Assembly: GCA_023457435.1 (NCBI GenBank)
Contig: JAEWLS010000028.1
Location: forward strand, 1 to 64,000
DNA length: 64,000 nucleotides
Direction: 5' to 3'
Source: Pseudomonadota bacterium
GTDB taxonomy: Bacteria; Pseudomonadota; Alphaproteobacteria; Rhizobiales; Rhizobiaceae
The position numbers were made by a program, and so were the translations under genes. Position 1 is the first letter of the stretch, and every line of letters begins with the position of its first letter. Under the pieces are notes generated by a model that saw only the letters and a list, made by a program, of their open reading frames with translations, was not told where the DNA came from and ran no database searches. This document shows, piece after piece, positions 17,705 through 29,281 of this stretch.

Positions 17705-19591
17705 ATGCTCGACGCACTGAGAAAAGCCGCCGGCACATGGGTCGCCAAGCTGTTGCTCGTGCTGCTCGTCATGTCGTTCGCGGTGTGGGGCATCTCCGGC
17801 TCGCTGTTCACCGGCGTCGGCAACAACGTGCTGACGGCTGGCAATGCCTCAGTCTCGATCACCGAATACCGCCTCGCCTATGACCGGCAGCTGAACGTCA
17901 TGTCGCAGCAGTTCGGCACCCGCCTCACACGCGAGCAGGCTGTGGCTCTCGGCCTCGACCAGCAAGTGCTGTCGCAGCTGATCGCCGGTGCCCTGCTCGA
18001 CGCCCAGGCCGGCGAGATGCAGCTCGGCCTCTCGCGCGACCGCCTGGCTCAGCTCACCGCCGAGGATCCCGCGTTCCAGGGGCCCGACGGACGCTTCGAC
18101 CGCAACCAGTTCGAGTACGTGCTGCGCCAGGTCGGGATGCGTCCCGAAGACTACCTGAAGAACCGCGAGCAGGTCGCCGTTCGCCAGCAGGTCGTGGAGG
18201 CAGTCGCCGACGGCATCAAGGTGCCGGATGCGTACCTGCGCGCCGTGTCGCTCTATCGCGGCGAGGACCGCACGGTGGAGTTCATCTCCGTGCCTCGCAG
18301 CGTCGTCGATCCGCTTCCCGAGCCGACTACCGAACAGCTGACGGCCTTCTATGACGGCGCGAAGTCGAACTACGCCGCGCCCGAATTCCGCAAGATCAGC
18401 TATCTGAAGCTTGAGGCCGAGGACATCGCGGACGAGTCCGCGATCCTCGACGACCAGGTGCGCAGCTACTACGACAAGAACGTCGGCCGCTTCACCACGC
18501 CGGAGCAGCGCCGCATCGAACAGCTGGTGTTCGCAACCCCGGAAGCCGCGCGCGCCGCGCTCGACAAGATCCGCGGCGGCACCAGCTTCGAGGATATCGT
18601 GGCAGCCGAGGGCCGCACCATGAACGACGTGCTTCTCGGAACCTTCCGCAAGGAAGCGGTTGCCGACCCGGCGATTGCGGAAGCCGCATTCGCATTGCAG
18701 GCCGGCGCAGTGAGCGATGTCGTCACCGGGCAGTTCGGCAGCCTGCTCGTTCGCGTCACGCAGATCACGCCGGCCGTCGTGCGCCCGTTCGAGGAGGTCA
18801 GCGCCGAAATCCGCCGCGACCTCGCGATCGACGAGGCGACGCGCGTGCTGCTCGACGTACATGACACTTACGAGGACGCGCGCGCCGGCGGAGCGACCAT
18901 GCAGGAAGCGGCCGAGCGCCTTAAGCTCAAGGTCGTTACCGTCGAGGCCGTCGACCGCAGCGGCCAGGATCCGCAGGGCAACGTCATCACCACGATCCCG
19001 GAATCGGTCGCGCTGCTGCGCGAGGCGTTCGCAAGCGACGTCAAGGTCGAGAACCAGCCGATAACGCTCGGCGCATCGGGCTTCCTGTTCTATGAGGTCG
19101 AGGCCATCACCCCGGCCCGCGACCGACCGCTCGATGAGGTGCGCGAGCGCGTCGTCGCCGACTGGAAGGCGCAGGAAGCATCGACCCGCATGAGCGCACG
19201 CATGGCCGAGCTCAAGAAGCAGCTCGACGACGGTACGCCGCTTGCCGACATCGCCGGTCCGCTCGGCCTCGAGGTGCAGACCAAGCGCGGTCTGAAGCGC
19301 GAGGCCGAGGACGCGGAGTTCGGGCGCGCCGGCGCAGCCGCCGCCTTCTCCGTCGCGCAGGGCGGCACCGGTGTCGTCGCAGCGCCGCAGGGCGACGCGC
19401 AGCTGTTGTTCAAGGTCACCGAAGTCGTGGCTCCGGCAGCAGCCGGCCCCGAGGCGGTTCCGGCCGAGCAGCAGACGGCCTTCGCCTCCGGCATGGCGGA
19501 CGACCTGCTCGACCAGTTGGTCGCGCTGCTGCAGACGCGCTACCCGGTATCGGTGAACCAGGCGGCGATCGCCCAGGCGCTGAGCTTCTAG
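17705..19591 (+). CDS. PpiD-like periplasmic peptidyl-prolyl isomerase/chaperone
   Basis: A 628-residue membrane-anchored folding factor. A short cytoplasmic N-terminus ([15 protein letters not shown]) leads into one TM segment ([16 protein letters not shown]). A SurA_N-like chaperone region follows (residues about 35-180), then a parvulin-type PPIase domain (about 245-365; [36 protein letters not shown]) and a long helical C-terminal region. This is the PpiD architecture: foldase activity on substrates leaving the Sec channel. First gene of a probable operon with trpD, 10 bases downstream, an order common in alphaproteobacteria. Confidence 0.88.
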   Translation: MLDALRKAAGTWVAKLLLVLLVMSFAVWGISGSLFTGVGNNVLTAGNASVSITEYRLAYDRQLNVMSQQFGTRLTREQAVALGLDQQVLSQLIAGALLDAQAGEMQLGLSRDRLAQLTAEDPAFQGPDGRFDRNQFEYVLRQVGMRPEDYLKNREQVAVRQQVVEAVADGIKVPDAYLRAVSLYRGEDRTVEFISVPRSVVDPLPEPTTEQLTAFYDGAKSNYAAPEFRKISYLKLEAEDIADESAILDDQVRSYYDKNVGRFTTPEQRRIEQLVFATPEAARAALDKIRGGTSFEDIVAAEGRTMNDVLLGTFRKEAVADPAIAEAAFALQAGAVSDVVTGQFGSLLVRVTQITPAVVRPFEEVSAEIRRDLAIDEATRVLLDVHDTYEDARAGGATMQEAAERLKLKVVTVEAVDRSGQDPQGNVITTIPESVALLREAFASDVKVENQPITLGASGFLFYEVEAITPARDRPLDEVRERVVADWKAQEASTRMSARMAELKKQLDDGTPLADIAGPLGLEVQTKRGLKREAEDAEFGRAGAAAAFSVAQGGTGVVAAPQGDAQLLFKVTEVVAPAAAGPEAVPAEQQTAFASGMADDLLDQLVALLQTRYPVSVNQAAIAQALSF

Positions 19592-19601
19592 GGCCCGAAC
19601 G

Positions 19602-20621
19602 ATGGGCGACTTCAAGGGATACATCGCGAAGGTCGCCGCCGGCACGCCCCTCACCTTCGAGGAGGCGCGTGACGCTTTCGACGTGGTGATGTCCGGCGAG
19701 GCGACGCCGAGCCAGATCGGCGGTTTCCTGATGGCGCTGCGCGTGCGAGGCGAGACCGTGCCCGAAATCTCCGGGGCGGTGGCGACGATGCGCGCCAAGA
19801 TGCTGCCGGTGACGGCGCCCGCCGACGCAATCGACATCGTCGGCACGGGCGGCGACTCGTCCGGCTCCTACAACGTCTCGACCTGCGCCGCCTTCATCGT
19901 CGCTGGCGCCGGCGTTCCCGTCGCCAAGCATGGCAACCGCGCTCTTTCCTCGCGCTCCGGTGCGGCAGACACGCTGGCCGCGCTCGGCGTCAACATCGAC
20001 ATCGGCGCCGAACGCATCGCCGCATGCATCGCGGAAGCCGGCGTCGGCTTCATGTTCGCGCCCGCGCATCATTCGGCGATGCGCCATGTCGGCCCCACCC
20101 GCGTCGAACTCGGCACCCGGACGATCTTCAACCTGCTCGGCCCGCTGTCGAATCCTGCAGGCGTCAGCCGCCAGCTCGTCGGCGTGTTCTCTCCGCAATG
20201 GGTCGAGCCGCTGGCGCATGTGCTGCGCGAACTCGGCTCCGAGTGCGTGTGGGTCGTTCACGGCGCCGGGCTGGACGAAATGACAACGGCCGGGGTGACG
20301 CGCGTCGCGGCCCTCGCCGATGGCGAGGTGACCACTTTCGAGGTGGCGCCCGAGGATGTCGGGCTGCAGCGCGTGTCGCCCGAAGCACTGAAGGGCGGCG
20401 ACGCCAAGCACAACGCGGCGGCGCTGCGCGCCGTGCTCCATGGCGAGAAGAACGCCTATCGCGACATCGCCGTGCTCAACGCCGGCGGCGCGCTGGTCGT
20501 CGCCGGACGCACGAAATCGCTCGCCGACGGCGTCGCCCTGGCGCAGCAGTCGATCGACACAGGCAAGGCGCGAGCCGCGCTCGAAGCGCTGGTCGAAAGC
20601 TCCAACATGGCCGGTGCCTGA
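19602..20621 (+). CDS. trpD: Anthranilate phosphoribosyltransferase
   Basis: Transfers phosphoribosyl from PRPP to anthranilate, the second step of the tryptophan branch. The 339-residue protein has the PRPP/glycine-rich motif V-G-T-G-G-D (residues 81-85) followed by SGSYNVST, then [15 protein letters not shown] and the [18 protein letters not shown] catalytic region. It lies 10 bases after the ppiD-like gene, and its TGA overlaps the trpC ATG by one base (TGATG). trpE and trpG are not in the window, consistent with the split trp genes of rhizobia. Confidence 0.97.
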   Translation: MGDFKGYIAKVAAGTPLTFEEARDAFDVVMSGEATPSQIGGFLMALRVRGETVPEISGAVATMRAKMLPVTAPADAIDIVGTGGDSSGSYNVSTCAAFIVAGAGVPVAKHGNRALSSRSGAADTLAALGVNIDIGAERIAACIAEAGVGFMFAPAHHSAMRHVGPTRVELGTRTIFNLLGPLSNPAGVSRQLVGVFSPQWVEPLAHVLRELGSECVWVVHGAGLDEMTTAGVTRVAALADGEVTTFEVAPEDVGLQRVSPEALKGGDAKHNAAALRAVLHGEKNAYRDIAVLNAGGALVVAGRTKSLADGVALAQQSIDTGKARAALEALVESSNMAGA

Positions 20622-21427
20622 TGGCCGACATCCTGAGAAAAATAGAGGCCTACAAGCGCGACGAGATCGCCGCGGCGAAGGCTGCGGTGCCGCTCCCGGA
20701 GCTCAAGGCGCGGGCGCGCGACGCCGGCGCGCCGCGCGGCTTCCATCGCGCGCTTGAGGCAAAGCGCGCCGCGGGTGGCTTCGGGCTCATCGCCGAGGTG
20801 AAGAAGGCCAGCCCGTCGAAGGGACTGATCCGCGAGGATTTCGACCCGCCGTCACTGGCCCGCGCCTACGAGGCGGGCGGCGCCGCCTGCCTTTCCGTAC
20901 TCACCGATGCGCCGTCGTTCCAGGGCGCGCCGGAGTTCCTGACCACCGCCCGCGCGGCAACCGCCCTGCCCGCGCTGCGCAAGGACTTCATGTTCGACAC
21001 CTACCAGGTGCACGAGGCTCGCGCCTGGGGCGCCGACGCGATCCTGCTCATCATGGCATCGTTGTCGGACGACGACGCGCGCCGGCTCGAGGACGAAGCA
21101 GTCGGGCTCGGCATGGACGTGCTGGTCGAGGTACACGACGAAGCCGAGACCGAGCGCGCGCTGCAGCTCGCATCCAAGCTTATCGGTATCAACAACCGCG
21201 ACCTGCGCAGCTTCGAGACGCGGCTCGACACATCCGAGCGGCTGGCTCCGCTGGTGCCCGAGGATCGCCTGCTCGTCGGCGAGAGCGGCATTTTCACCAA
21301 CGACGAATGCCGCCGGCTGGCACGCTCCGGCATCACCACCTTCCTTGTCGGCGAGAGCCTGATGCGCCAGCGGGACGTCGCCGCGGCGACGCGTACGCTG
21401 CTCGGCCTGCAGACGGCAGCGGCTTGA
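20621..21427 (+). CDS. trpC: Indole-3-glycerol phosphate synthase
   Basis: Cyclises carboxyphenylamino-deoxyribulose phosphate to indole-3-glycerol phosphate. The 268-residue monofunctional TIM barrel (no TrpF fusion) has the substrate-binding block [12 protein letters not shown] (E59, K61/K62), then [13 protein letters not shown](F)D, INNRDL and VGESGI. The start ATG 20621 overlaps the trpD stop. Its TGA is overlapped by the TTG start of moaC (TTGA), so four or five genes are translationally linked in series. Confidence 0.97.
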   Translation: MADILRKIEAYKRDEIAAAKAAVPLPELKARARDAGAPRGFHRALEAKRAAGGFGLIAEVKKASPSKGLIREDFDPPSLARAYEAGGAACLSVLTDAPSFQGAPEFLTTARAATALPALRKDFMFDTYQVHEARAWGADAILLIMASLSDDDARRLEDEAVGLGMDVLVEVHDEAETERALQLASKLIGINNRDLRSFETRLDTSERLAPLVPEDRLLVGESGIFTNDECRRLARSGITTFLVGESLMRQRDVAAATRTLLGLQTAAA

Positions 21428-21903
21428 GCGGGCTGACACATATCGGCGCTTCCGGCGAAGCGCACATGGTCGACGTCGGCGGCAAGGAAGTCACGCAGCG
21501 CGAGGCGACCGCCACCGGCGCGGTGACCATGCAGCGCGAGACGTTGGCGACGATCCTTTCCGGCAACGCCAAGAAGGGCGACGTGCTCGCCACCGCGCGC
21601 ATCGCGGGCATCATGGCGGCGAAGAAGGCACACGAGCTGATCCCGCTCTGCCACCCGCTGCTGATCGAGAAGGTGACGCTGGACATCGCGCCGGACGAGG
21701 CGCTGCCGGGATTGCGCGTGTCGGCCACGGTGCGGGTGTCCGGGCGCACCGGGGTCGAGATGGAGGCGCTGACGGCAGTATCCGTCGCCTGCCTGACCAT
21801 CTACGACATGGCCAAGGCGGTCGACCGCGGCATGGAGATCGGGCCGATCGCGCTTGCCGAGAAGTCGGGCGGCCGCTCCGGCCACTGGCGCCGCGAGGGC
21901 TGA
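21424..21903 (+). CDS. moaC: Cyclic pyranopterin monophosphate synthase
   Basis: Acts with MoaA to make cyclic pyranopterin monophosphate, the first molybdenum cofactor intermediate. The 159-residue protein shows [25 protein letters not shown] at the N-terminus, [29 protein letters not shown] (with the conserved KK and LCHPL), [21 protein letters not shown] and a C-terminal GGRSG.W. I chose TTG 21424, which overlaps the trpC stop as TTGA, because family homology starts before the first ATG (21466). Confidence 0.95.
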   Translation: MSGLTHIGASGEAHMVDVGGKEVTQREATATGAVTMQRETLATILSGNAKKGDVLATARIAGIMAAKKAHELIPLCHPLLIEKVTLDIAPDEALPGLRVSATVRVSGRTGVEMEALTAVSVACLTIYDMAKAVDRGMEIGPIALAEKSGGRSGHWRREG

Positions 21904-21908
21904 GCGGC

Positions 21909-23114
21909 GTGGCGCTTGTTCCCGTCGACGAGGCGCTGGACCGGCTGCTCGCGGGCGCCTCACGCCTGCCGCCGGAGACGGTGCCGATCGCGGACGCCGC
22001 GTGGCGCGTGCTGGCGGCGGAACTCAAGGCGAAGCGCACGCAGCCGCCGTTCGCAGCCTCCGCCATGGACGGCTACGCGGTGCGCGCGGCGGACATCGCT
22101 GCTCTTCCCGCTGTTCTGAACGTCATCGGCGAGGCGCCGGCCGGCCGCCCGTTCGGCGGTCGCGTCGGCAAGGGACAGGCGGTACGCATCTTCACCGGCG
22201 CGCCGCTACCCGATGGCGCGGACACGGTGCTCCTGCAGGAGGACGCGAAGCCGGCAGGCGAAGGACGCGTCGAGGCCACCGAAGCGACGGCACAGGGCCG
22301 GCACATACGGGCCGAAGGTCTTGATTTCCGCACCGGCGATGTGCTGCTCACGCCCGGCCGCGTGCTCGATGCGGCCGCGCTCGCGCTCGCCGCCGCCGCC
22401 AATCACGCCGCCGTCGATGTCGTGCGCCGGCCGCTTGTGGCAGTGCTGGCGACGGGCGACGAGCTTCTGCCGCCGGGGACCAAGCCGGGACCGGGCCAGA
22501 TCATCGCCTCCAACGGCTACGCCATTGCAGCCATCGCCACTGCCGACGGGGCGCGAATCCTCGACCTTGGCATCGTACCGGACGACCGCGCCGCCATAGC
22601 GGAGGCGGTGGGCCGGGCGCAGAGCGCGGGCGCCGACGTGCTTGTCACGCTCGGCGGCGCGTCCGTCGGCGACCACGACCTCGTAAACGAGGTGCTGACC
22701 GGCCTCGGCATGCAGCTGGACTTCTGGAAGATCGCGATGCGGCCGGGCAAGCCGCTGATGGTCGGCCGGCTGGAGGGAATGCACGTGCTGGGGCTTCCGG
22801 GAAATCCGGTGTCGAGCCTGGTCTGCGCGCATCTCTTCCTGCGGCCGCTGCTGGCGCGGTTGGGCGGACGCGAGTGGCGGCCCGACATCCGCAACGCCAT
22901 CCTCGGCGGCGGCATGAAGGCGAACGACCACCGCCGCGACTACGTACGCGCGGCGGCCTTTCCGGGCTCGGCGGGGCTGGTGGCGACGCCGTTCGACATG
23001 CAAGACTCCTCGATGCTCGCAACGCTCGCCGCGGCCAATGCCCTGATCGTTCTCGAGCCGCATGCGCCCGCCGCGCCGCAGGGCGCGCCGTGCCGGGTAC
23101 TCATGCTACGGTGA
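21909..23114 (+). CDS. moeA: Molybdopterin molybdenumtransferase
   Basis: Inserts molybdate into adenylylated molybdopterin. The 401 residues have the normal MoeA layout: PPFAASAMDGYAVRAAD near residue 45, IFTGAPLPDGADTVLLQED, the MPT-binding core VLATGDELLPPG, GGASVGDHDLV, MRPGKPLMVG and LPGNPVSSLV, then a C-terminal barrel domain. The GTG start at 21909 lies 5 bases after the moaC stop. With moaC it forms a molybdenum-cofactor pair embedded between trp genes and lexA. Confidence 0.95.
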   Translation: MALVPVDEALDRLLAGASRLPPETVPIADAAWRVLAAELKAKRTQPPFAASAMDGYAVRAADIAALPAVLNVIGEAPAGRPFGGRVGKGQAVRIFTGAPLPDGADTVLLQEDAKPAGEGRVEATEATAQGRHIRAEGLDFRTGDVLLTPGRVLDAAALALAAAANHAAVDVVRRPLVAVLATGDELLPPGTKPGPGQIIASNGYAIAAIATADGARILDLGIVPDDRAAIAEAVGRAQSAGADVLVTLGGASVGDHDLVNEVLTGLGMQLDFWKIAMRPGKPLMVGRLEGMHVLGLPGNPVSSLVCAHLFLRPLLARLGGREWRPDIRNAILGGGMKANDHRRDYVRAAAFPGSAGLVATPFDMQDSSMLATLAAANALIVLEPHAPAAPQGAPCRVLMLR

Positions 23115-23154
23115 ACGTTCCGTGATCAGATTCACTAAAATTTAAAACGTTGCA

Positions 23155-23169
23155 GAACAAGACTGGAAC
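23155..23169. promoter_or_regulatory. LexA (SOS) box upstream of lexA
   Basis: GAAC-N7-GAAC on the plus strand reads GTTC-N7-GTTC on the other, an exact match to the alphaproteobacterial LexA operator. It sits 63 bases upstream of the lexA ATG, as expected for autoregulation. Confidence 0.85.
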
Positions 23170-23180
23170 ATATAGTGATT

Positions 23181-23195
23181 GTTCCGGTTTTGTGC
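23181..23195 (+). promoter_or_regulatory. Second, one-mismatch LexA box
   Basis: GTTC-CGGTTTT-GTGC has the N7 spacing with one changed base in the second half-site, in the opposite orientation to the perfect box 12 bases upstream. Confidence 0.4.
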
Positions 23196-23231
23196 CTCGA
23201 TTCGAGGCCGTGGCATCTCGAAGGGTCCGTC

Positions 23232-23945
23232 ATGCTCACGCGCAAGCAGCACGAATTGCTGATGTTCATCCACGAGCGTCTGAAGGAGACGGGAATTCCA
23301 CCCTCCTTCGATGAGATGAAGGAAGCGCTCGATCTCGCGTCGAAGTCGGGCATCCACCGACTGATCACTGCGCTCGAGGAGCGGGGCTTCATCCGCCGCC
23401 TGCCGAACCGCGCACGGGCGCTGGAAGTGATCAAGCTGCCCGACTCCATCGCGCCTGGCCTCAACGCGGCCAAGAAATTCTCGCCGAGCGTCATCCAAGG
23501 CAGCCTGGGCCGCCAGCCTGAGCCGCGCCGCCCCGTCGCGTCGAATGACGACGACGCGGCTTCCGGCGTGACCTTGCAGGTCATGGGCAGGATCGCCGCC
23601 GGCGTGCCGATCTCGGCGATCCAGAACCCGACGCATTCCATCGTCGTGCCGCCCGAAATGCTGCGCGGCGGCGAGCATTACGCGCTCGAGGTCAAGGGCG
23701 ACTCGATGATCGAGGCCGGCATCCTCGACGGCGACACCGTCATCATCAGGAACGCCAGCACCGCGACGCCGGGCGATATCGTCGTGGCACTCGTCGACGA
23801 GGAGGAGGCGACGCTGAAGCGCTTCCGCCGCAAGGGTGACTCCGTTGCGCTCGAGGCCGCGAACCCGGCCTACGAAACCCGCATTTTCGGGCCCGACCGC
23901 GTCAAGGTCCAGGGTCGGCTGGTTGGGCTGATCCGGAAGTACTGA
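23232..23945 (+). CDS. lexA: LexA SOS repressor
   Basis: Represses DNA-damage genes and self-cleaves when RecA is activated. The 237-residue protein has an N-terminal winged helix-turn-helix ([17 protein letters not shown]...[11 protein letters not shown]) and a C-terminal S24 peptidase domain. The cleavage site is A123-G124 (RIAAGVP), the catalytic Ser is S158 ([14 protein letters not shown]) and the Lys is K196 (ATLKRF). The linker is longer than in E. coli, as usual for alphaproteobacteria. The start ATG 23232 is the standard MLTRKQ. Its last 44 bases overlap the 3' end of the convergent comEC gene. Confidence 0.98.
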   Translation: MLTRKQHELLMFIHERLKETGIPPSFDEMKEALDLASKSGIHRLITALEERGFIRRLPNRARALEVIKLPDSIAPGLNAAKKFSPSVIQGSLGRQPEPRRPVASNDDDAASGVTLQVMGRIAAGVPISAIQNPTHSIVVPPEMLRGGEHYALEVKGDSMIEAGILDGDTVIIRNASTATPGDIVVALVDEEEATLKRFRRKGDSVALEAANPAYETRIFGPDRVKVQGRLVGLIRKY

Positions 23946-26199
23946 CGCTCGTGCCGGTTCGATCCGGGCGGCGATAGGGCGCAAGACCCCTCGCTTCGCG
24001 CGAGAATCGGCGCTGGTCGTGCCAGATGCGCGGCGACGGACCGATCGCGAATGCGATGCTGGGCAAGGCGTCGGCGCCGTGGAGCACGATCGACGCGCTG
24101 CCTCTCAGGGCAAGGTCGCGTTTGGTGACGACCGCAGCGCCGGGGCATTCGAGGGACGCCGTCGCGTCATCGATGACGATCAGGACGGCTTGGCCGCAGG
24201 CGCCCTGGGCCGAAGCGGCATCGCCCGCATGCGCGACGACCGCACCGCTGTCGTGGGTGGCGAGGCAGAGTCCGCCGTCGCACTGAAATGCCCCTGGCCC
24301 GGCGCGCTTGCCCGGTTTCACGACAGCGCCGGCGGCCAGCGCGTGCAGCCAGTTCTCCGTGGTGAAAGCCGATGGCCGATTGCGGTTGACAGCGAGCCGC
24401 CCGTCACGCCCGAGCACCGCAACCAGCCGGCCATCCTCCGAGATCAGCACGTCGGGCAGGCCGCGTGCGGCGGCCATGCCGAGGCCAACGGCGAGAAGCG
24501 GCAGCGACAGCAGCCGCAGCGAGCGCGTCGTGGCGATTGAACCGAGCGCAAGCGCCGCGGTGAGCGTGACCACAGCCGATGCCGGTATGGCCCCCACCGC
24601 GTCGAGCGGGGTGCGCTCCGACAGGAAGCGCGCGACGTCCATGACCACCGAAAGGCCCCAGCCCATCAGGGCGAAGAACGGTGCGTCGAGCCCCAATGGG
24701 GTGAGCAGGCTGCCGGCGAGCGCGGCGGGCATCACGACGAAGGTCACGACCGGCATGGCCCCCAGATTGGCGAGGAGTCCGAGCGGCGAGACGCGCTGGA
24801 AATGCCAGACGCCGAAGATCGCGGTAGCTGCGCCTGCGATCAGCGACGTGGCGGCCAGCCCGCCGAGGAAGAGGAGCGCCCAACGGACCGCGCGCGCCAT
24901 CCTGCCCGGCTCGGCCCCTGAGTACTGTTGCGGCCAGGCGCGCCGCCGCTCCGCGAACCAGGCGTAGCTCGCGATGAGCGCTGCAGTGGCCGCGAACGAC
25001 ATCTGGAAGCTCGGTCCCATGACCTCGTGCGGGGCCACGGCCAGGATAGCGAGCGCCGACAGCGCGAGGTTTCGCATGGTCAGTGCGGCACGGTCGAACA
25101 GCACGGCGACAAGCATGACAGCAAACATGATAAAGCTGCGCTGCGCCGCGACCTGCTGGCCCGAGATGACGAGGTAGAAGCCGGTCGCCGCAAGGGCCGC
25201 GAGGGCTGCGTATTTCTTCGTCGGATGACGCGAGGCAAAGAGCGGGAAGAGCGCGAGCCCGCCGCGCACGGCAAACAAGACGATGGCCGCAACCAGTGCC
25301 ATATGAAGCCCGGAGATGGAGATGAAATGCGCGAGCCCTGTGCGGCGCAGCGCCTCGTTATCCTCCTCCGGTATGCCGCCGCGCACGCCGGCGATCAGCG
25401 CCGCGGCGATCTCGCCCTCCGAGCCCGCAATGCGCGCACGGATGTGGTCTGCAAGGCCCTCGCGGAAACGCTCGACGGAGGCCGCGAGTCGAGTCGCAAA
25501 CCCCGGCTGAGCGCCGGTTTGGACTGCGACGGGCTCGGTGAGGAAGAAGCCGCTCGCGCCGATGCCGGAGAAATACGTCTCGAACGAAAAGTCGAACGCC
25601 TGCGGCCGCACCGGTCCTGTGGGCGGAAGCAGGCGCACCGCTCCACGGACCACATCTCCCGGCAACAGGGATTCCGGCAGCGAGCGCGCCGTCACCCTGA
25701 CACGGTCTGGCGCGTAACGCAGGGTCGGGCGCTCCGTGGCGACGACGTCGAGCGTGACCCGCGCCCGACCGCCGCCGCGCTCCTCGACGGCGACAACGCG
25801 GCCGGTCAGCCGCGTGTTGATATCCCCGCCAAGCATCTTCGTCGCGGTTCGCCAAGTCTCGAAGGCGCCCGCGGCTGCGCCGAGGGAAAGCGCCAGGACC
25901 AGGATGGCACTCGCGCGGCCGGCGCCGCGGGCGCAGACCGCGGCAGCGACGGCAACGAGCAGCGCGGTGGCGAGCCACCACGCCGGCGGCTCCGTCGGCA
26001 ACGCAAAGTAGACCGCGGCGCCCGCGGCAAACAGGACGGTGAAGGCGACGATGCCGGTGCCGCGCTCGGCTTCGGTGGCGAGATCGGCCCGAAGCTCGGA
26101 AAATGCCCGCGTCGCGACGAAGCGCGTGAGCCGGCGCGGCAGCGCGGCTCGAACCGGCGGCAACACATGCGCGACATCGTAAGGTGCGTCGACGGCCAT
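23902..26199 (-). CDS. ComEC/Rec2-family membrane protein
   Basis: A 765-residue polytopic inner-membrane protein related to the DNA-uptake channel ComEC. An N-terminal DUF4131-like region is followed by the Competence domain with the diagnostic [13 protein letters not shown] segment and many TM helices. The C-terminal 150 residues occupy the position of the metallo-beta-lactamase domain of Bacillus ComEC but contain no HxHxDH motif, so that nuclease-like domain appears degenerate. Natural transformation is not implied by the gene alone. The 3' end overlaps lexA by 44 bases tail-to-tail; it is divergent from gltX. Confidence 0.88.
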   Translation of the reverse strand: MAVDAPYDVAHVLPPVRAALPRRLTRFVATRAFSELRADLATEAERGTGIVAFTVLFAAGAAVYFALPTEPPAWWLATALLVAVAAAVCARGAGRASAILVLALSLGAAAGAFETWRTATKMLGGDINTRLTGRVVAVEERGGGRARVTLDVVATERPTLRYAPDRVRVTARSLPESLLPGDVVRGAVRLLPPTGPVRPQAFDFSFETYFSGIGASGFFLTEPVAVQTGAQPGFATRLAASVERFREGLADHIRARIAGSEGEIAAALIAGVRGGIPEEDNEALRRTGLAHFISISGLHMALVAAIVLFAVRGGLALFPLFASRHPTKKYAALAALAATGFYLVISGQQVAAQRSFIMFAVMLVAVLFDRAALTMRNLALSALAILAVAPHEVMGPSFQMSFAATAALIASYAWFAERRRAWPQQYSGAEPGRMARAVRWALLFLGGLAATSLIAGAATAIFGVWHFQRVSPLGLLANLGAMPVVTFVVMPAALAGSLLTPLGLDAPFFALMGWGLSVVMDVARFLSERTPLDAVGAIPASAVVTLTAALALGSIATTRSLRLLSLPLLAVGLGMAAARGLPDVLISEDGRLVAVLGRDGRLAVNRNRPSAFTTENWLHALAAGAVVKPGKRAGPGAFQCDGGLCLATHDSGAVVAHAGDAASAQGACGQAVLIVIDDATASLECPGAAVVTKRDLALRGSASIVLHGADALPSIAFAIGPSPRIWHDQRRFSREARGLAPYRRPDRTGTSVSTSGSAQPADPGP

Positions 26200-26317
26200 G
26201 CCGGCGTCCCGCTCGCGAAATGCTTGCGCCCCAATCGCCCTATGCTACATGACCCGCGTCTCTCCTTACAAGAAGCGGCCGGGCGAAAGCGCCGCCGGCA
26301 GGCCGCCGGATCCGCTC

Positions 26318-27739
26318 ATGACCAAACCCGTCGTTACACGTTTCGCTCCCTCGCCCACCGGCTTCCTGCATATCGGCGGAGCGCGCACGGCGCTGTTCAA
26401 CTGGCTCTACGCCAAGCACACGGGCGGTACGATGCTGCTGCGCATCGAGGACACCGACCGCGAGCGCTCGACGGAAGCTGCGACCGCGGCGATTCTCGAC
26501 GGTCTTGCCTGGCTCGGCCTGCACTGGGACGGCGAGCCTGTGTCCCAGTTTGCCCGCGCGGCCCGCCACCGCGACGTCGCCGAGGAGCTTGTCGCGCGCG
26601 GCAAAGCCTACCGCTGCTATGCCTCGCAGCAGGAACTCGAGGAGATGCGCGAGAAGGCGCGCGCCGAGGGCCGGCCGCCGCGCTACGACGGGCGCTGGCG
26701 CGACCGCGACCCGAGCGAGGCGCCTGCGGGCGTGAAGCCGGTGATCCGCATCAAGGCGCCGCAGGAGGGCGAGACGCTGGTGCGCGACCAGGTGCAGGGC
26801 GACGTTCGGTTTCCCAACAAGGATCTCGACGACTTCATCATCCTGCGCTCCGACGGCGTGCCGACCTACATGCACGCGGTTGTGGTCGACGACCACGACA
26901 TGGGCGTCACCCACATCATCCGCGGCGACGACCACCTGACCAATGCGGCGCGCCAGCAGATCATCTACGACGCGATGGGCTGGGACATCCCGGTCATGTC
27001 CCACATCCCGCTGATCCACGGGCCCGACGGCGCAAAGCTTTCGAAGCGGCATGGCGCCCTCGGCGTCGAGGCGTATCGCGCCATGGGCTACCTGCCGGCG
27101 GCGCTGCGCAACTATCTGGCGCGGCTCGGCTGGAGCCACGGCGATGACGAGGTGATGAGCACCGAAGACATGGTGCGCTGGTTCGACATCGTAGACGTGA
27201 ACCGCGGCGCGTCGCGCTTCGACTTTGCCAAGCTCGAAGCGTTGAATGGCGTCCACATGCGCCAGACCCCCGACCGCGAACTGCTCGACGCGCTGATCGA
27301 GACGCTGCCGCACCTGCCGATCGCCAACGAGCTCTCCGCAGGCATAGACGAGGCGCTGAAGGAGAAGCTGCTCGCGGCAATGCCTGGTCTCAAGGAACGC
27401 GCCAAGACGCTCGTCGAGCTGGCCGAGAGCGCCTATTACCTCTACGCGCAGCGCCCCCTCAGCCTCGACGAGAAGGCGAAGTCGCTGCTCGACGCGGACG
27501 CGCGCAAGGTGCTTGCCGGCGCGCGCGACGCGCTGGCCGCCGCAAGCGAATGGACGGTGGCCGCCACCGAGGAAGCGATCCGCGCCTACGCCGAGTCGAG
27601 CGGGCTGAAGCTCGGCAAGGTCGCGCAGCCATTGCGCGCCGCGCTGACGGGCCGCAGCACCTCGCCGGGCGTATTCGACGTGCTCGCCGTGCTCGGTCGC
27701 GACGAAAGTCTTGCGCGCATCGGCGACCAAATCGGTTAG
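26318..27739 (+). CDS. gltX: Glutamyl-tRNA synthetase
   Basis: Charges tRNA-Glu; where GlnRS is absent, as in most alphaproteobacteria, a non-discriminating form also charges tRNA-Gln for GatCAB. The 473-residue class I synthetase has the HIGH-type motif H18-I-G-G in [16 protein letters not shown] and the KMSKS-type motif K240-L-S-K243-R. I chose ATG 26318 ([13 protein letters not shown]); ATG 26249 in the same frame would add 23 residues. gatA and gatC occur at 57-58 kb in this window, consistent with the indirect Gln-tRNA route. Divergent from comEC. Confidence 0.95.
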   Translation: MTKPVVTRFAPSPTGFLHIGGARTALFNWLYAKHTGGTMLLRIEDTDRERSTEAATAAILDGLAWLGLHWDGEPVSQFARAARHRDVAEELVARGKAYRCYASQQELEEMREKARAEGRPPRYDGRWRDRDPSEAPAGVKPVIRIKAPQEGETLVRDQVQGDVRFPNKDLDDFIILRSDGVPTYMHAVVVDDHDMGVTHIIRGDDHLTNAARQQIIYDAMGWDIPVMSHIPLIHGPDGAKLSKRHGALGVEAYRAMGYLPAALRNYLARLGWSHGDDEVMSTEDMVRWFDIVDVNRGASRFDFAKLEALNGVHMRQTPDRELLDALIETLPHLPIANELSAGIDEALKEKLLAAMPGLKERAKTLVELAESAYYLYAQRPLSLDEKAKSLLDADARKVLAGARDALAAASEWTVAATEEAIRAYAESSGLKLGKVAQPLRAALTGRSTSPGVFDVLAVLGRDESLARIGDQIG

Positions 27740-27880
27740 ATGTTTCAGTGACCTGCGGCCGCCGGCGCCTGCCCATTGAAATCAGGCGTTTGCGGTGCAA
27801 CATAGGCTGTGGAGATCGGCGAGCGGGGGCTGCTGCCGTTCGTGCCGGACCAGCCGTACAGACTGTCCGATCCGCCTTTT

Positions 27881-27898
27881 GCCGGCGCAAGCGCCGGC
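27881..27898 (+). other. GC-rich hairpin in gltA leader
   Basis: GCCGGC-GCAAGC-GCCGGC forms a perfect 6-base stem in the 186-base gltX-gltA gap, ending 28 bases before the gltA ATG. It is preceded, not followed, by T residues, so it is not a terminator on either strand; it may shape the leader mRNA. Nothing else in the gap is identifiable. Confidence 0.35.
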
Positions 27899-27925
27899 CC
27901 GCATGAAATGTGAGAGGAAGATGCC

Positions 27926-29212
<1,287 letters not shown>

Positions 29213-29233
29213 TCGACCAGCGAACGCGTGAAC

Positions 29234-29261
29234 AAAAAGGCCGCTGCGAGCGGCCTTTTTT
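29234..29261. terminator. Bidirectional intrinsic terminator, gltA / lpxA
   Basis: AAAAAGGCCGCT pairs with AGCGGCCTTTTT around a GCG loop, with T-tracts on both strands, between the convergent stops of gltA and lpxA. Confidence 0.9.
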
Positions 29262-29281
29262 CCTTCGGCTGAGCCAGACGG

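Noticed and set aside
17849..19846. 665-codon open frame antisense to the ppiD-like gene
   Set aside because: Low-complexity shadow with no domain, and it crosses into trpD; the plus-strand gene has a recognisable architecture.
24928..27147. 739-codon plus-strand frame over comEC and gltX
   Set aside because: Runs antisense through comEC and out of frame through gltX; composition is Arg/Gly/Asp-rich without motifs.
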